Assembly: GCF_027595985.1 (NCBI RefSeq)
Contig: NC_073305.1
Span: 81,165,974 to 81,229,973, forward strand
DNA: 64,000 bases
DNA from: Sorex araneus
Lineage: Eukaryota; Chordata; Mammalia; Eulipotyphla; Soricidae
Direction: 5' to 3'
The notes under the pieces were generated by a model. That model did no database searches, was not told where the DNA came from, and saw nothing but the letters and a program-made list of their open reading frames with translations. Positions 10,798 through 22,363 of the stretch are shown here, piece by piece; the first letter of the stretch is position 1, and each line of letters opens with the position of its first letter. A program made the translations under genes and the position numbers.

Positions 10798-11504
10798 AAG
10801 GACATAAATTTCTTAGAGGAATTCAATCAACACATTAATTACAGGAAATAACTCTCTACCTTAGGAGAAATCCTGAAATTTGGCCTGCATTATCTATACT
10901 GCTATCATAAGTTTGAAATGCTGATAGAACCCCCTGATTTTCTTCTCATCTGTGGGAAATAAACAGTTTTTAAATAGCACATCCATTGTGACTGGACAAA
11001 TGAGATGTAGACAAGAATAAAAACACATAAAAATTAGTCCTGAGGATCAAAGATGAAAGGTACAGAATACTAAAAAGCATTATTTACTACCCATGTATTT
11101 AGGGAGATAAGTTGGGTGACAGATTCCTTTGGGAAAAGTAACTTTGAAGAGGTTTTAATAGCTGCTAACAGAGATCAAGAGAATTTAGAAGTAATTAAAA
11201 TTGCAATCTTATTTATATAAAGGTTTTAAGATGCTTCTAAGCAAGCATTACAATTCAAAAACTATTTCTCAAATATAAGGAAGAAAATATAGATTAGGTC
11301 CATAGACAACAAAAAGAATCACGACAAAAATTAGTTACCAAATTTGCTTTTTTGTTAGAATCCTACAAGTATGACATTGCATACAGAAAAACAGTAGCTA
11401 TAATCAATGAATTTTACCTTAAGTGTCTTTTTTTTAGGTGAGTTATTTGTTTTGCTTTTATTATACCCTTTCCTCTATTGTCTATATATGGAATTCTTTA
11501 TTTC

Positions 11505-11623
11505 TTAAAAAAAATTTATTAGTGAATCACCGTGAGGTACAGTTTCAGAATTGCAAACTTTAATGCTTGCATTTCAGTCATACACTGCTCAGTACCCATC
11601 CCTCCACAGTGCCCATTCTCCAT
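11505..11623 (-). mobile_element. L1 3'UTR, part 1 (split by an LTR)
   Basis: TTATTAGTGAATCACCGTGA through CCCATTCTCCAT matches the reversed 3' end of the L1 at 14509. It stops exactly where the LTR begins. Confidence 0.82.
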
Positions 11624-12952
11624 TGTAGGATAACATAAGGTTTGTCCTTTTAGCCTTGCCACAGGGAACTTAGTTTACCTTAGAACAATGGCCTTTCTGT
11701 ATGGACACAGGAAGACAGTTTACAATATGTTTTGTAACTTGGGAGCTGATTGACTCCAATAATATTTACTCCCGGGCATCTGCTTTCTCAACTCAGTTGC
11801 CCTTAGTTCCTAGCACCCAAAAGCAGGGTCCGAACGAGGGACAGAATAGACCCAGGGCAAGCTGTGAGCTATCCTGGCATCGAAATGGGCCAGGCCAAAG
11901 TGCCACAACTATAAGTTAAGAGCATGGTCATAGACAAATGCTGTCATGATCCAAAAGTAACGACAAGACTAGGACCCTAGGACCCTACTGGGGTTAACCT
12001 GGCCTGAGGACTGTGGTCTGGAATATATAGTGAATGTCTTCAGGAAGAACCAAACTTTAACTTAAGTTTATATCTCTTACTGTGCTCATACAGAATGACA
12101 TTGCTAGAAATATAGAAGTAAATTTACTATAACTATTTAAGCGGATTACTAGTTGAGGAAGGAAGAAAGAGACACACCCTGACACACCCTTGTTTGGACC
12201 CCACCCTTGAGCGGATCTCCTAGTAATCTCATCAAAATCCTTAGATGAGATTTTGTTAATCTCCTCAAGAAATGGTCTTACCCTTCTTTGTTGATTTGTT
12301 AATGTTAAACCCTCCTTTGTGTCAGCACCCTATGTAATTTGCTATATAAACTGAGACTGAAGGAGAAAACTGGGGCACTGAAGAGAGACAGAAGAAGAAG
12401 ACACACGGAAAGACACAGAAGGGTAAGGAGACAACACAGACAGAAGAAGACACAGAAGCAGAGACAGAGAGAGGTCGAAAGAGACCAAAGAAGAGGGGCT
12501 GGAGTGATAGCAAAGCGGGTAGGGCGTTTGCCTTGCACGAGGCCGACCCGAGTTCAAATCCCAGCATCCCATATGGTCCCCTGAGCACCACCAGGGGTGA
12601 TTCCTGAGTGCATGAGCCAAGAGTGACCCCTGTGCATTGCTGGGTGTGACCCAAAAGCAAAAAAAAAAAAAAAAAATTAATTTAATTAAAAAAAAAAAAA
12701 GAAAGAGACCAAAGAAGAGACTACAGAGACAGAGACAGAGAGACAGACAGAAGAGAGCACAGCGGCACACACAGAAGCAGAGCACAAGGAGGAGCCGTCC
12801 CCATCTGGTCCATACACAGTGGCTCGGGAACACCGAACGTGAGCAGTGCATGCGAGAGAGAGCTGCCCCGAGTGCCCTCGGACAAGAGAATGACAAGACA
12901 CAACATCGAGTCTCCCCCTCCCGTGTGCATGCCACCCTTGTGATTTTTTACA
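11624..12952 (+). mobile_element. solo LTR (ERV-like, TGT...ACA), with nested SINE
   Basis: The element begins TGTAGGATAACA and ends TTTTTTACA. It sits between ctccat (11618-11623) and ctccac (12953-12958), a 6-bp target duplication with one change. Without the nested SINE and its duplication it is about 1.1 kb. A TATA box (CTATATAAAC) lies at about 12340-12350. A purine-rich AGACAGAAGAAG stretch follows it, where the transcribed R/U5 part of an LTR would be. TG...CA ends, the TATA box and the 6-bp duplication fit a class II (beta-type) endogenous retrovirus LTR. No internal gag/pol/env region is next to it, so it is a solo LTR. Related fragments occur at 21643-22012 and 54580-55251. Confidence 0.72.
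12496..12700 (+). mobile_element. SOR-type SINE inside the LTR
   Basis: Full SINE with a long A/T-rich tail. The flanking duplication gaaagagaccaaagaagag is at 12477-12495 and 12701-12719. It therefore inserted after the LTR. Confidence 0.96.
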
Positions 12953-13115
12953 CTCCACCACCAATGATCCCAGTATCCCTCCCACAACCTCCACCTTATC
13001 CCCCCACCCCACCCCGCTTCTGTGGCAGGGCATACCTTTTGCTCTCTCTCTCATTTAGGGTGTTGTGGTTTGCAATAGAGGTATTGAGTGGCCATCACGT
13101 TCGGTCTATAAATGT
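12953..13115 (-). mobile_element. L1 3'UTR, part 2
   Basis: CCACCACCAATGATCCCAGT, the C-rich tract, TGGCAGGGCATACC and GTTGTGGTTTGCAATAGAGG continue the reversed L1 3'UTR that stopped at 11623. Confidence 0.85.
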
Positions 13116-13313
13116 CTAAAGATTTACTTAAGTAAAAGACATTTAGAATTATTAATATACCCTAATTAGGAAACTCTGTTTCATTTTTATTTACAATTTC
13201 TTCCTTAATAGAAAGTTTTCAGAATTCCTTTTCCCAAATTTCAAAGATACCTATGAACTAATTTTGTATTAGGTAAGGGCTTGTTAAAGTTTGGTTGGTT
13301 GCTATTTATGCTT

Positions 13314-13362
13314 CTCTGTCTCTCTGTCTCTGTCTGTCTGTCTGTCTCTCTCTCTGTCTCTC
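13314..13362. repeat. (TCTG)n/(TC)n simple repeat
   Basis: Short mixed run of TCTG and TC units. Confidence 0.9.
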
Positions 13363-13827
13363 AACCGCTAACAAAATACTAACTGTTGTTCTGTTTATTT
13401 TTATTTACAGTTAAATCCAACTTTCAATATTTTATCATTTAATAAGAAGGAAAAGTATCTACTTGTAACTTCAATTTACCGAGTCTCCTTATGCACAGCT
13501 TCCATGTCTAGCTCATACTTTTTTGCAAGAAGATTTTTAAAAATCACAATTAGATGTTATGTTTGGTTCTCTGTACTGCCTTTACCTATCTTAACTGTCC
13601 TTTAGCACCCACCTCTAGGTAAAGTAGATTCTGAAGCCAGTATTGCCTTTGCCCACGCAGACACCTTGTCAAGTTTCCTATCATCTATCTCGTACCTACC
13701 TGTGTCATCTACTTTATCATTCTAACTTCTACCCTACCCTCTTAATGTCTATTTGTACTAATAATCAAAAATTGCACTGAACGCTTTATTAAATTTCAAT
13801 AGATGCATAGCAATATAGAAAACAATT

Positions 13828-14002
13828 CTTTTTTACTTTTTGGGTCACACACACCCGGAGATGCACAGGGGTTACTCCTGGCTCTGCACTCAGGAATTAC
13901 CCCTGGTGGTGCTCAGGGGACCATATGGGATGCTGGGAATCATACCCAGGTCGGCTGCGTGCAAGGCAAACACCCTACCTGTTGTGCTATTGCTCCAGCC
14001 CC
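13828..14002 (-). mobile_element. SOR-type SINE
   Basis: TTTTTGGGTCACACACACCC through GCTATTGCTCCAGCCCC is a complete reversed SINE with few changes. Confidence 0.93.
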
Positions 14003-14287
14003 GTAGATAACAAAATCTTATAGAGCATATATACTTATGTGAAATGGCTAAGAAGAAAGTATGGTAAATATATTGAAAATTATTGTTTTGGCTTATTGCT
14101 CATTTAAAATTAAAGAGCTAACTTCAAATAGTTCACTAATTAAATTTTAAAAATTAATGCAATCCTTAATTGCCTTATTATTTGAATTTCATTAATAACC
14201 TATAGTTACTGAAGTCCAATCTCTAAGCTTCAGCACCTTTAAATTAAAAGAATGACAGTAAAACCAACAACCAGTGTATCTATTTAC

Positions 14288-14402
14288 CTTACTAACTTGT
14301 ACAGGTCCATTGTTCCATAGATGCCTAACTTTTCCAGTTGTTTCTGGAAGCTTTCAGTCAGTTGTCCAGTTAATTTATGCATGTTTGAATTCCCAAGTTT
14401 CA
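14288..14402 (-). pseudogene. CYP39A1: CYP39A1 exon 3, relic
   Basis: On the - strand the exon reads Lys-Leu-Gly-Asn-Ser-Asn-Met-His-Lys-Leu-Thr-Gly-Gln-Leu-Thr-Glu, then Gln-Leu-Glu-Lys-Leu-Gly-Ile-Tyr-Gly-Thr-Met-Asp-Leu, and ends at a GTAAAT donor. Human CYP39A1 has Lys-Met-Gly-Thr-Val-Asn-Leu-His-Gln-Phe-Thr-Gly-Gln-Leu-Thr-Glu and Gly-Thr-Met-Asp-Leu at the matching place, so identity is clear. The acceptor after CTATCAGAG gives a phase that fits the end of exon 2. This exon has no lesion of its own and is listed as pseudogene because the gene around it is broken. The following exon, which should encode the His-Leu-Leu-Tyr-Pro region, was not found with confidence. Confidence 0.87.
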
Positions 14403-14508
14403 CTCTGATAGAGTTATTAATTTATCCATAAGTTTTCAAATAGATATTCTTTGGAATTAATTCTATAAACAGAGAAAACTGTTTTCAAACAAAAACAAAA
14501 GCATTCTT

Positions 14509-15422
14509 TTTTTTTAATTTAATAGTTTATTTTTAATTAGTGAGTCAACGTGAGGGTACAGTTACAGATTTATACATTTTTGTGCTCATGTTTCTCCCTT
14601 ACAAAGTTTGATAACCCATCCCTTCACCAGTGCCCATTCTCCACCACCAGTAAACCCAACATCCCTCCCCCCCATCCCCAGTCCTGTCTCCCCCCACCCC
14701 ACACTGCCACTATGGCAGGGTATTCCCTTTTGTTCTCTCTTTCTGATTAGGTGTTGTGGTTTGCAATAAAGGTGTTGAGTGGCCATTGTGTTCAGTCTCT
14801 AGACTATATTGGGCCCACATCATCTTTCCCCCACATGACCTCCAATCACATTTTACTTGGTGTTCCCTTCTCTGAGTTGCCCAGAATGAGAGACCAGCCT
14901 CCAAGCCATGGAGATAACCTCCTGGTACTTATTTCTACTATTCTTGGGTGTTAGTCTTATAGTCTTTTATTCTATAGTCCACAGATGAGTGCAATCTTCC
15001 TATGTCTGTCTCTCTCTTTCTGACTCATTTCACTTAGCATAATACTTTCCATGCTGATCCACTTATATGCAAACGTCATGACCTCATTCTTTCTAACAGC
15101 TGCATAGTATTCCATTGTATAGATGTACCAGAGTTTCTTCAACCAGTCATCTGTTCTAGGGCACTCGGGTTTTTTCCAGATTCTGGCTATTGTAAACAGT
15201 GCTGCGATGAACATATAAGTGCAGATGTCATTTCGACTATACTTTTTGGCTTTTCTGGGATATATTCTCAGCAGTGGTATTGCTGGGTCAAATGGGAGCT
15301 CAACCTCTAGTTTTTTGAGAATCGTCCATATTGTTTTCCAAAAGGGCTGAACTAGCCGACATTCCCACCAGCAGTGTAGAAGGGTCCCTTTCTCCCCACA
15401 TTCTCTCCAACAACGGTTGCTT
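14509..15422 (-). mobile_element. L1, 5'-truncated, with target-site duplication
   Basis: Reversed L1 3'UTR (14509 to about 14970) followed by the end of ORF2, read on the - strand from Asn-Arg-Cys-Trp-Arg-Glu-Cys (near 15420) to the stop near 14972. The duplication aacaaaagcattctt stands at 14494-14508 and 15423-15437. The truncation point is within the Cys-rich C-terminal part of ORF2. Confidence 0.96.
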
Positions 15423-15687
15423 AACAAAAGCATTCTTGAAACAGTCAATATGTTTTTCTGATTAATTAAGTCAATAGTTACTATAGCAAACATCTTCCAA
15501 GTATAAAAAATTATCTCCTGAGAGCAAAAGCAGGTCAAACTCAATATATACTGTGAGATAATAGAAGTCTATAAAAACAATATACAAATAAGTAAGAGAG
15601 CCTCTGAGAAATGAATATCTAATAACAACATGCTGGGTTAAAGCCTTTGTCCTTTTGGTCCCAATAAGACTTAAAATGTCTTCTACC

Positions 15688-15790
15688 AGAGCCAGAGAGA
15701 TAGTACGAAGCACAGGGCATTTGCCTTGCATGTGGTAGACTCAGGTTCGATCCTGGCAGGAATGACCCAAAAACAAAAATAAAACAAAAA
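15688..15790 (+). mobile_element. SINE, internally shortened
   Basis: A head like GCCAGAGAGATAGTACGAAG, TTTGCCTTGCATG, B box GGTTCGATCCTGG, then directly GGAATGACCCAAAAAC. The middle of the body is missing. Confidence 0.75.
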
Positions 15791-15879
15791 GTCTTCTATC
15801 AGCTTTTTAGCTAGTGGCATCTCCAGTAGTTTCTCCTCCAAGATGTCTATATCAAGTATCATGGTGTCACGTGACACAG

Positions 15880-16136
15880 TGTCATGGTGTCATCCCATTG
15901 TTCATTGATTTACTCGAGCAGGCATCAGTAACATCTCTATTACCCTCAGCCCTGAGATTTTAGCAGCCTCTCCTTACTCATCTTTCCCAACAATTGGAGG
16001 CTCTTTCAGGGTCAGGAGAATGAGATCTATTGTTACTGTGTTGGGCGCATCGAATAAGCCACAGATAGCTTGCAAGGCTCTGCCCGGGCGGGCAGGATAC
16101 TCTTGGTAGCTTGCCAGCTGTCTGAGAGGTATGTAT
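15880..16136 (-). mobile_element. non-autonomous RTE derivative, copy 1 of a tandem pair
   Basis: GTCATCCCATTGTTCATTG, TTACTCGAGCAGGCATCAG, CTGAGATTTTAGCAGCCTC and GGATACTCTTGGTAGCTTGC follow the same order as the element at 6668-7212. It stops shortly after the CTTGGTAGC block. Confidence 0.75.
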
Positions 16137-16535
16137 ATACTTTCATCCCATTGATCAACTATTTACTCAAGCAGGCCCAGTAACATCTCCATCTTAGCCA
16201 TGAAAATTTAACAGCCTCTCTTTACTCATCCTTCCCAATGGTGCCACATTTGAGGCTCTTCAGGGTCAGGGGATCGAGACTCATCATTGTTACTGTATTT
16301 GGCATATGAATATGCCATGACGAGCTTGCCAGCCTCTCCTGTGTGGACAGTAAACTCTCGGTGGCTTACCAGGTTCTCCAAGAGGGAGAATTAAGTTTCC
16401 AGGTGCTTGGTTTTATAGTCTCTGGATGTTGGCCGTTGATGGGATTACAAACACTGGGGGCAGTTTCTGGGTATGACTGCCTAACTACTGGAAAATGGGG
16501 AATCTGGGTGGAAGGTCTATATGAGGTATATTGAA
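16137..16535 (-). mobile_element. non-autonomous RTE derivative, copy 2 of a tandem pair
   Basis: It starts again with CATCCCATTGATCAACTATT and runs further than copy 1, through GGTTTTATAGTCTCTGGATG and CTAACTACTGGAAAATGGGG, as at 6668-7212. Confidence 0.75.
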
Positions 16536-16724
16536 AATATTTTCTCTTTTATATATAAAAGAGAGATATTCAGTATGCTCAAAGCATTCTTCTCTACTTC
16601 AGGACTTCATACACTTTTCTACTCTTGATCCCTTACACCATTTTGCCAGAGATATATGACTGGGTGAGAGTTTTCAGAAATACCTTGGATGCATTACACA
16701 GTTGATTTGGATTTGTTGTTGTTG

Positions 16725-16892
16725 TTTCTTTCTTTTTAGGTCACATCCGATGATTCTGAGGGACTACTCCTGGTTCTGCACTCAGATTACTCCGGGCAGT
16801 GCTCAGGAGACCATATGTGTGTCGGGGATCAAATCTGAGTAAGCCTGTGCAGGGCAAATACCCCATCCACTGTACAATTGCACCAACCTCAA
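16725..16892 (-). mobile_element. SOR-type SINE, diverged
   Basis: TTTCTTTTTAGGTCACATCC, GGTTCTGCACTCAG and GTGCAGGGCAAATACCCCAT mark an old reversed SINE. Confidence 0.8.
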
Positions 16893-17265
16893 ACAATTGG
16901 TTTTTATTGTTTTAATTGTTGCATTCTCAGAAACATTTTAGAGTTGACTTTTTTATTCCACAGTTCCTGCCTTCTGTGAAGCAGTTCCCTATGGTGATGT
17001 GACCAATGGTTTAAGAAGCTATAGCCCTACATGAACCAACTTCCTATCTACACTTACAAATCAAAGCTTCACCTGTTAATTTCTATTTTTCCTTCAACAT
17101 GACTTCTACCTAGAGGTCTTTCCTTAGCCCATGAATAACTTTCACCTCACTACTTATTTCCTTTAATTCATGGGTGCTTCCATGATAAAAACTTCTAGTA
17201 GTGAGAATAGGGGTGAATTTTTTAACTTTATTATTTACTTATATTCTTCTTTATGATTACTGTGG

Positions 17266-19625
17266 AGGGCCGACCTCCACTACCCAACTGCCGCCATGCT
17301 CCAGGCCACTTTCCGGACCAGATAGATGGGGTTCAAATATGGTGTGAACCATCAGAGCACTATAATGGAGATTGGAGGCCGCCCTAAAAGCCTCCGTCCC
17401 TCTCAGAGAGCCCAGCAAGCTACCGAGAGTATCCCACCCACAGAGCAGAGCCTGACAAGCTACCTGTGGCATATTCGATATGTAATAGTAACAAAAATGG
17501 GCCTCTTTCCCCTGACACTGGAAGAGCCCCCACTATGGCACTGTTAAGAAGGACGAACAAGGAGAGGCTGATAAAATCTCAGGGCAGAACTAGCCTGCCA
17601 AAATGAAGAAGGAATAAAATGACTGTTTCACTTTTAATGCACATATGCTGGCATCGGAAGCATCCATCAAGGACCTGATGGTGGAAGCACAGAAGATCAA
17701 GTACGATGTCATTGGATTGACCGAGACAAGAAGGCATTGAACACATCATGCCATTTTTGACACTGGAGAAGAACTGTTCCTCGGAACATGCACAGTAGAG
17801 GTGTCAGTGGTGTCAAAACTTGGCCATAGCATTGATTCGTTCTAATGCCTAACAACCTGAATCAGATGCTTATGTTTGAATAGATGTGGCTCATTGCTGG
17901 CAGTTTCTATCTTTATCATCTACACACCAACAACCAACTATGATGAAGAAGAAATTGAGAAGTTCTACATGGAGCTGGGGAAGTTCCATAAAGAAGACCA
18001 CACTTTCTACAAGGTCATTGTTGGTGATTTTAATAGGACGGAGAAGGTCACCCAAAGAACTCCACATCGGGACTTATAGCCTAGAATGGAAAAAACAGGG
18101 TGAGAGACTGTCTCAGTTCAACATGTCGACCAAGACCATCCATGGTAACTAGCAGTTCCAGAAGGCCGAATCTAAATGCTGGACATGGGAGTGTCCCTGT
18201 GGACAGTTCCACAATGAAATTGACCACACCATATTCAACCGATGGTTTTGCCTGACCAATGTCGCTGTTGTCTCAAAATTCCAAACGGGATCAGACCACC
18301 ATCTCCTTCGTGAGAAATTCTACTTCATGGAGCGGGGAGAAAGGGCTACAAAGTTTAAGAAGAGAACTACCAGAACTACCACCAACTGAGAGCTCTTTGG
18401 CACTACTGCAGCAATATGGGAAGATGCTGTCGTTGATAACATCAATGAGGAATATGATTGACTGGTACAGCACCTCCATGATTGTGGGAGGAATGCAGAG
18501 AGAGAGAAAACCACAAAAAGTCGCCTGTCCTCAGAAACTCTCGAGCTCATTTGCCAATGTGGTCTGGCGAGAGCCTCAGGCAATTACAAGCTAACAACCG
18601 AGCTCACAAAGCTGTGCAGAGAATCAGTAAAGGAAGACCTCAAAGAGAGAAGAGCAGCAGTGTTGGCCAATGCGACAGAAGCCGGGAAAAGTATTCGCAA
18701 TGCCTGCCTGTCCTTCGCCAACTATAAGACCAAAATAACTGCCCTCCAACATCCTGATGGATCTATCACATCTCCCAGAAGGGCAATGGAAAAGGTTATA
18801 CACAACTTCTACTCGAATCTCTTTGATAGCCATGTCGATCTGCCCACATACCAAATTCAGCAGAATGGATATGTTGTTCCCAATGTCCTCCATTCTGAAA
18901 TCCAACATGCCATTTTCTCAGTAAAGATGCATACAGCACCCGGTCCAGACAAGGTCAGACCTGAACACTTGAAGAATCTGCTGCCAGTGCTTGTAAATAC
19001 ACTGGCTAGGCTCTTCACATGCTATCTATCTGAATGCAAGGTTCCATCCCAATGGAAAACCAGAAAGACCATTCTGTTGTACAAGAATGGAGACATCCAC
19101 GACATCGGCAACTATTGCCCAACCTGCCTGTTGCCCATAATCTACAAGTTATTCACTCAAGTCATTCTGAATAGAATAGGCAGAACACTAGAGGAAGGGC
19201 AACCATGTGAGCAAGCCGGGTTCCAAAAAGGATTCAGCACAATCGACCATATCCACACAGTGACCAAGCTCATTGAAGTTTTGCAAAAGTTCAAGATGCC
19301 ACTCTGTCAAACGTTCATCGATTTAAAGAAAACTTTTGATTCTGTTGAGACTGAAGCAGTCATCGAAGCCCTAGCCAAACAGGGCGTTCAAACTCAGTAC
19401 ATCAAGACCTTCTGCGAGCTGTATTACAGATTCACCACCAGGATCTCACCATTCTACGAGGAAGTGCTCATTGACATAAAGAGAGGGGTTCAGCAGGGTG
19501 ATACCATTTCACTGAAAATCTTCAGTGCCACCCTCGAGAATGTCATGCGACGACTGGAATGGGAAGGAATGGCAGTGAAGACAGACGGTCAGCAACTACA
19601 CCACATATGCTTTGCTGATGACATT
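17266..19625 (+). mobile_element. RTE-type LINE, 5' part
   Basis: A 5' non-coding part (17266 to about 17640) is followed by a decayed apurinic-type endonuclease and a reverse transcriptase region. The element is cut at 19625 by an antisense L1 and resumes at 20977. It is the probable autonomous partner of the RTE-tailed SINEs in this window, since they share both its 5' and 3' end sequence. Confidence 0.88.
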
Positions 19626-19630
19626 ATTTT
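17640..19630 (+). pseudogene. RTE ORF: endonuclease and reverse transcriptase, part 1 (decayed)
   Basis: Pieces of the endonuclease are readable in different frames: Asp-Val-Ile-Gly-Leu-Thr-Glu-Thr-Arg near 17707-17733, and Val-Gly-Asp-Phe-Asn near 18022. Between them are stops and frame changes. From about 18660 to 19630 one frame stays open and reads as an RTE reverse transcriptase: Pro-Gly-Pro-Asp near 18939, Phe-Ile-Asp-Leu-Lys-Lys-Thr-Phe-Asp near 19314 (first catalytic Asp), Gly-Val-Gln-Gln-Gly-Asp near 19486, and Cys-Phe-Ala-Asp-Asp near 19608 (catalytic pair). The L1 insertion falls right after this Ala-Asp-Asp. The protein can no longer be made as one product. Confidence 0.85.
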
Positions 19631-20976
19631 TTTTTAATTTTTTTATTGAGTCACCATGTGGAAAGTTACACAATTTTCAGGTTTAAGTCTCAGTTATACA
19701 ATGCTCGAACCCCCATCCCTTCACCAGTGCAAATATTCCACCACCAAGAATCACAGTATAGCTCCACCCCGTCCCCCCACACCCCTAGCCCCCCCACGCC
19801 CCTAGCCCCCCCACGCCCCTAGCCCTCCCCACCACCACTAGCCCCTCCCTTGCCTGTGTAACTGATAAATTTCACTTTACTTTCACTTTGATTGCATTCA
19901 ATATTTCAACAAAACTCACTATTATTGTTTGGAGAGTCTCTCCCCTAAAGTCAGACCTGCTGAAAAGGAAGCATTTGACAATTTATTTTCCATTGCTGAG
20001 AATGAAGAGGTATGAGGTCGAGTGACCACACCTAGTGGCCTCACGGTTTTGGGTTTCTGTATTTTAGTATTTTAGTAACTAAGTCCAGAGAAAGATCTGC
20101 CAGGAATTGCATCACTGCAAACTTGCACTTCTCAATTATATTATATTCCATATGAGTGCAGTCTTTCTATGTCTGTCCCCCTCTTTCTGACTCATTTCAC
20201 TCAACATGATACTTTCCATGTTGATCCATTTATATGCAAATTTCATGACTTCCTGTTTTCTGACAGCTACATAGTATTCCATTGTGTAGATGTACCAGAG
20301 TTTCTTTAACCAGTCATCTGTTTTGGGGCACTCTGATTTTTTCCAGATTCTGGCTATTGTAAACAGTGCTGCAATAAACATAGAAATGCAGATGCCATCT
20401 CTACTATACCTTTTTGCCTCTCCGGGATATATTACCAAGAGTGGTATTGCTGGGTCAAAAGGAAGGTCAATTTCTAATTTTTTGAGAATTGTCCATATTG
20501 TTTTCCAAAAGGGCTGAATGAGTCGGCATTCCCACCAGCAGTGAAAAAGAGTCCCTTTCTCCCCACATCCATGCCAATACCGGTTGTTTTTGTTTTTTGG
20601 GATGTGGGCCAGTCTCTGTGGTGTGAGATGATATCTCATTGTTGTTTTGATCTGCATCTCCCTGATGATTAGTGATGTGGAACATTTTCTCATGTGCCTC
20701 TGAGCCATTCGGATTTCTTCTTTAGGAAAATTTCTGTTCATTTCATCACCCCATTTTTTGATCGGGTTGGCAGTTTTCTTCTTGTGGAGTTCAACCAGTG
20801 CATTGTATATCCTTGTTATCAACCCTTTATCAGATGGGTACTGCATAAATATCCTTTCCCGTTCTGTAGATTGTCTTTGTACTTTGGTCACTGTTTCTCT
20901 TGAGGTGCAGAAGCTTCTTAGTTTGAGATAGTGCCATTTATTTATCTCTGTTTTCACCTGCTTGGCCAGTGGCACG
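19626..20976 (-). mobile_element. L1, 5'-truncated, inserted into the RTE
   Basis: It starts on the + strand with the reversed A tail and C-rich 3'UTR. Then comes the ORF2 C-terminal part, on the - strand from about 20970 to 20140, including Cys-Gly-Glu-Lys-Gly-Thr. The sequence tgatgacatt occurs at 19616-19625 and 20977-20986, a 10-bp duplication of RTE coding sequence. The ORF2 piece is open across the Lys-Lys-Trp-Gly-Asp-Glu-Met joint where the L1 at 3185 lost a base. Confidence 0.96.
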
Positions 20977-21640
20977 TGATGACATTGTTTTAATAACACC
21001 AAGCAGCCAAGCAGCACAAATGCTGGCCAACTTCGACCGCAAGTGTGGAAAGGTCAGATTGCAGCTGAATCTCAGCAAAACAATGTTCATGAAAAACAAA
21101 CTAGTCCCTGATGTTCCATTTGCTCTCAACAGAATGAACATCTCTGAATGCGGCAGCCATGTGTACCTGGGTCTAGAACTCAACATGTGGAATGATTTGG
21201 CTCCAGAACTGCGCAGGAGGAAGAGAGCAGCATGGAACGCCTTCAAGAGTATCAAAGAAGTGGTTAAGAGGACAAAGAAACTCCAGCTTCGGGCACATCT
21301 TTTTGACTCCACCGTTCTTCCTGCACTAACATATGCCTCAGAGACCTGGGCCATAAAAAAACAGGATGAGAATGCTATTTGGGTATCCCAAAGAGGAATT
21401 GAGGCAACCGCTGGACTAGCGCTGTTGCCGAATGGATTCTACAGGACGGCTCCCCACCTACCAGATGGTCAGACTTTTTCGTCAAAACCCTGAATGAATG
21501 GTTTGAGGCTCTTCCTGTTCCTGGAGCGAGCAGATATCATTGGGATACACTAGCATGCAACAGGGACAAATGGAAACGTTACTGGTGCCCACTCAAACAA
21601 ATTGAAGATCAATGGGATGACAAGTGACAAGTGATAAGTG
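20977..21640 (+). mobile_element. RTE-type LINE, 3' part
   Basis: The RT frame resumes directly after the duplicated tgatgacatt (Asp-Asp-Ile-Val-Leu near 20980). It continues through Leu-Asn-Leu-Ser-Lys-Thr and Tyr-Leu-Gly-Leu-Glu to about 21400. The 3' end GTTACTGGTGCCCACTCAA...GGGATGACAAGTGACAAGTG follows. RTE elements typically end in such short tandem repeats rather than a long poly-A. Confidence 0.88.
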
Positions 21641-21642
21641 AC

Positions 21643-22012
21643 CCAGGAGCAAATATTATTTGGAGTCAATTAACTCCCAAGTTACCAAGATACAGCATTA
21701 ACTGTCACCCTGTTTCTATACAAAAAGGACATTGCCCTAAACTAAACTATGCAAAGGACATAAGGGAAAGAGAAAAGTAATAGTTCACTTACAAATAGAA
21801 AATTCAGAGTCCATAGAATGATCTGACCTTATTAGTCATAGGTTCTGGTTAGGGGAAATGAGTTATTAAGAGATACAGAAAGCAGAGCACAGAGAAGTTA
21901 AAGATGAATACCAAGGATATGGGAGTGCTTCAGGAGCACTGTGACAGGTTTTACCCAATAAACTTAAGCTCCTTGCAGCAGAGGAGAAAAAACAAATCAA
22001 TGTTATCCTACA
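21643..22012 (-). mobile_element. LTR fragment, same family as 11624
   Basis: The + strand ends GTTATCCTACA, the complement of the LTR start TGTAGGATAAC. The first part of the LTR is present (CTTGCAGCAGAGGAG, CAATTAACTCCCAAG blocks), and it is truncated where it meets the RTE 3' end. Confidence 0.75.
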
Positions 22013-22363
22013 ATATAGGATACGGATTCCATATATTTTCCAGAGCATACAACAGTGAGGTAATATCTCCCACACATATTTCTGAGATTTGAATGCTTTC
22101 GGCTGACAATAATTTGTTCTTCAATGACCAAAATGATCAAATACTATTTTCTCCTACTATTCCTCTTCTAAAGAATAAAATGTGGCATATATGTATATAT
22201 ATATGAATAAATGTATAAAAGCACACAAGGCTCAACCTTTAACAACATGTTAGTAATCTCTTATAGAAGGTTTTAATGACCCCTGGGTGAAATGCAACAA
22301 CTTTCACACACTTTCCTCTAAAGAAACTTTTTTGGAGCATTTTCAGTGCTTTATTCATAATGA

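Noticed and set aside
12342-13119. Several overlapping open frames of 80-197 codons
   Set aside because: They run through a SINE, the purine-rich LTR part and an L1 end, and encode only low-complexity Arg/Lys/Gln or Ser/Leu/Cys stretches.
13440-13560. Candidate CYP39A1 exon on the - strand ending at a GTAAAT donor (Lys-Tyr-Glu-Leu-Asp-Met-Glu)
   Set aside because: Only a few residues resemble the expected Tyr-Asp-Glu-Asp-Phe-Glu stretch, an in-frame stop lies upstream, and there is no good acceptor.
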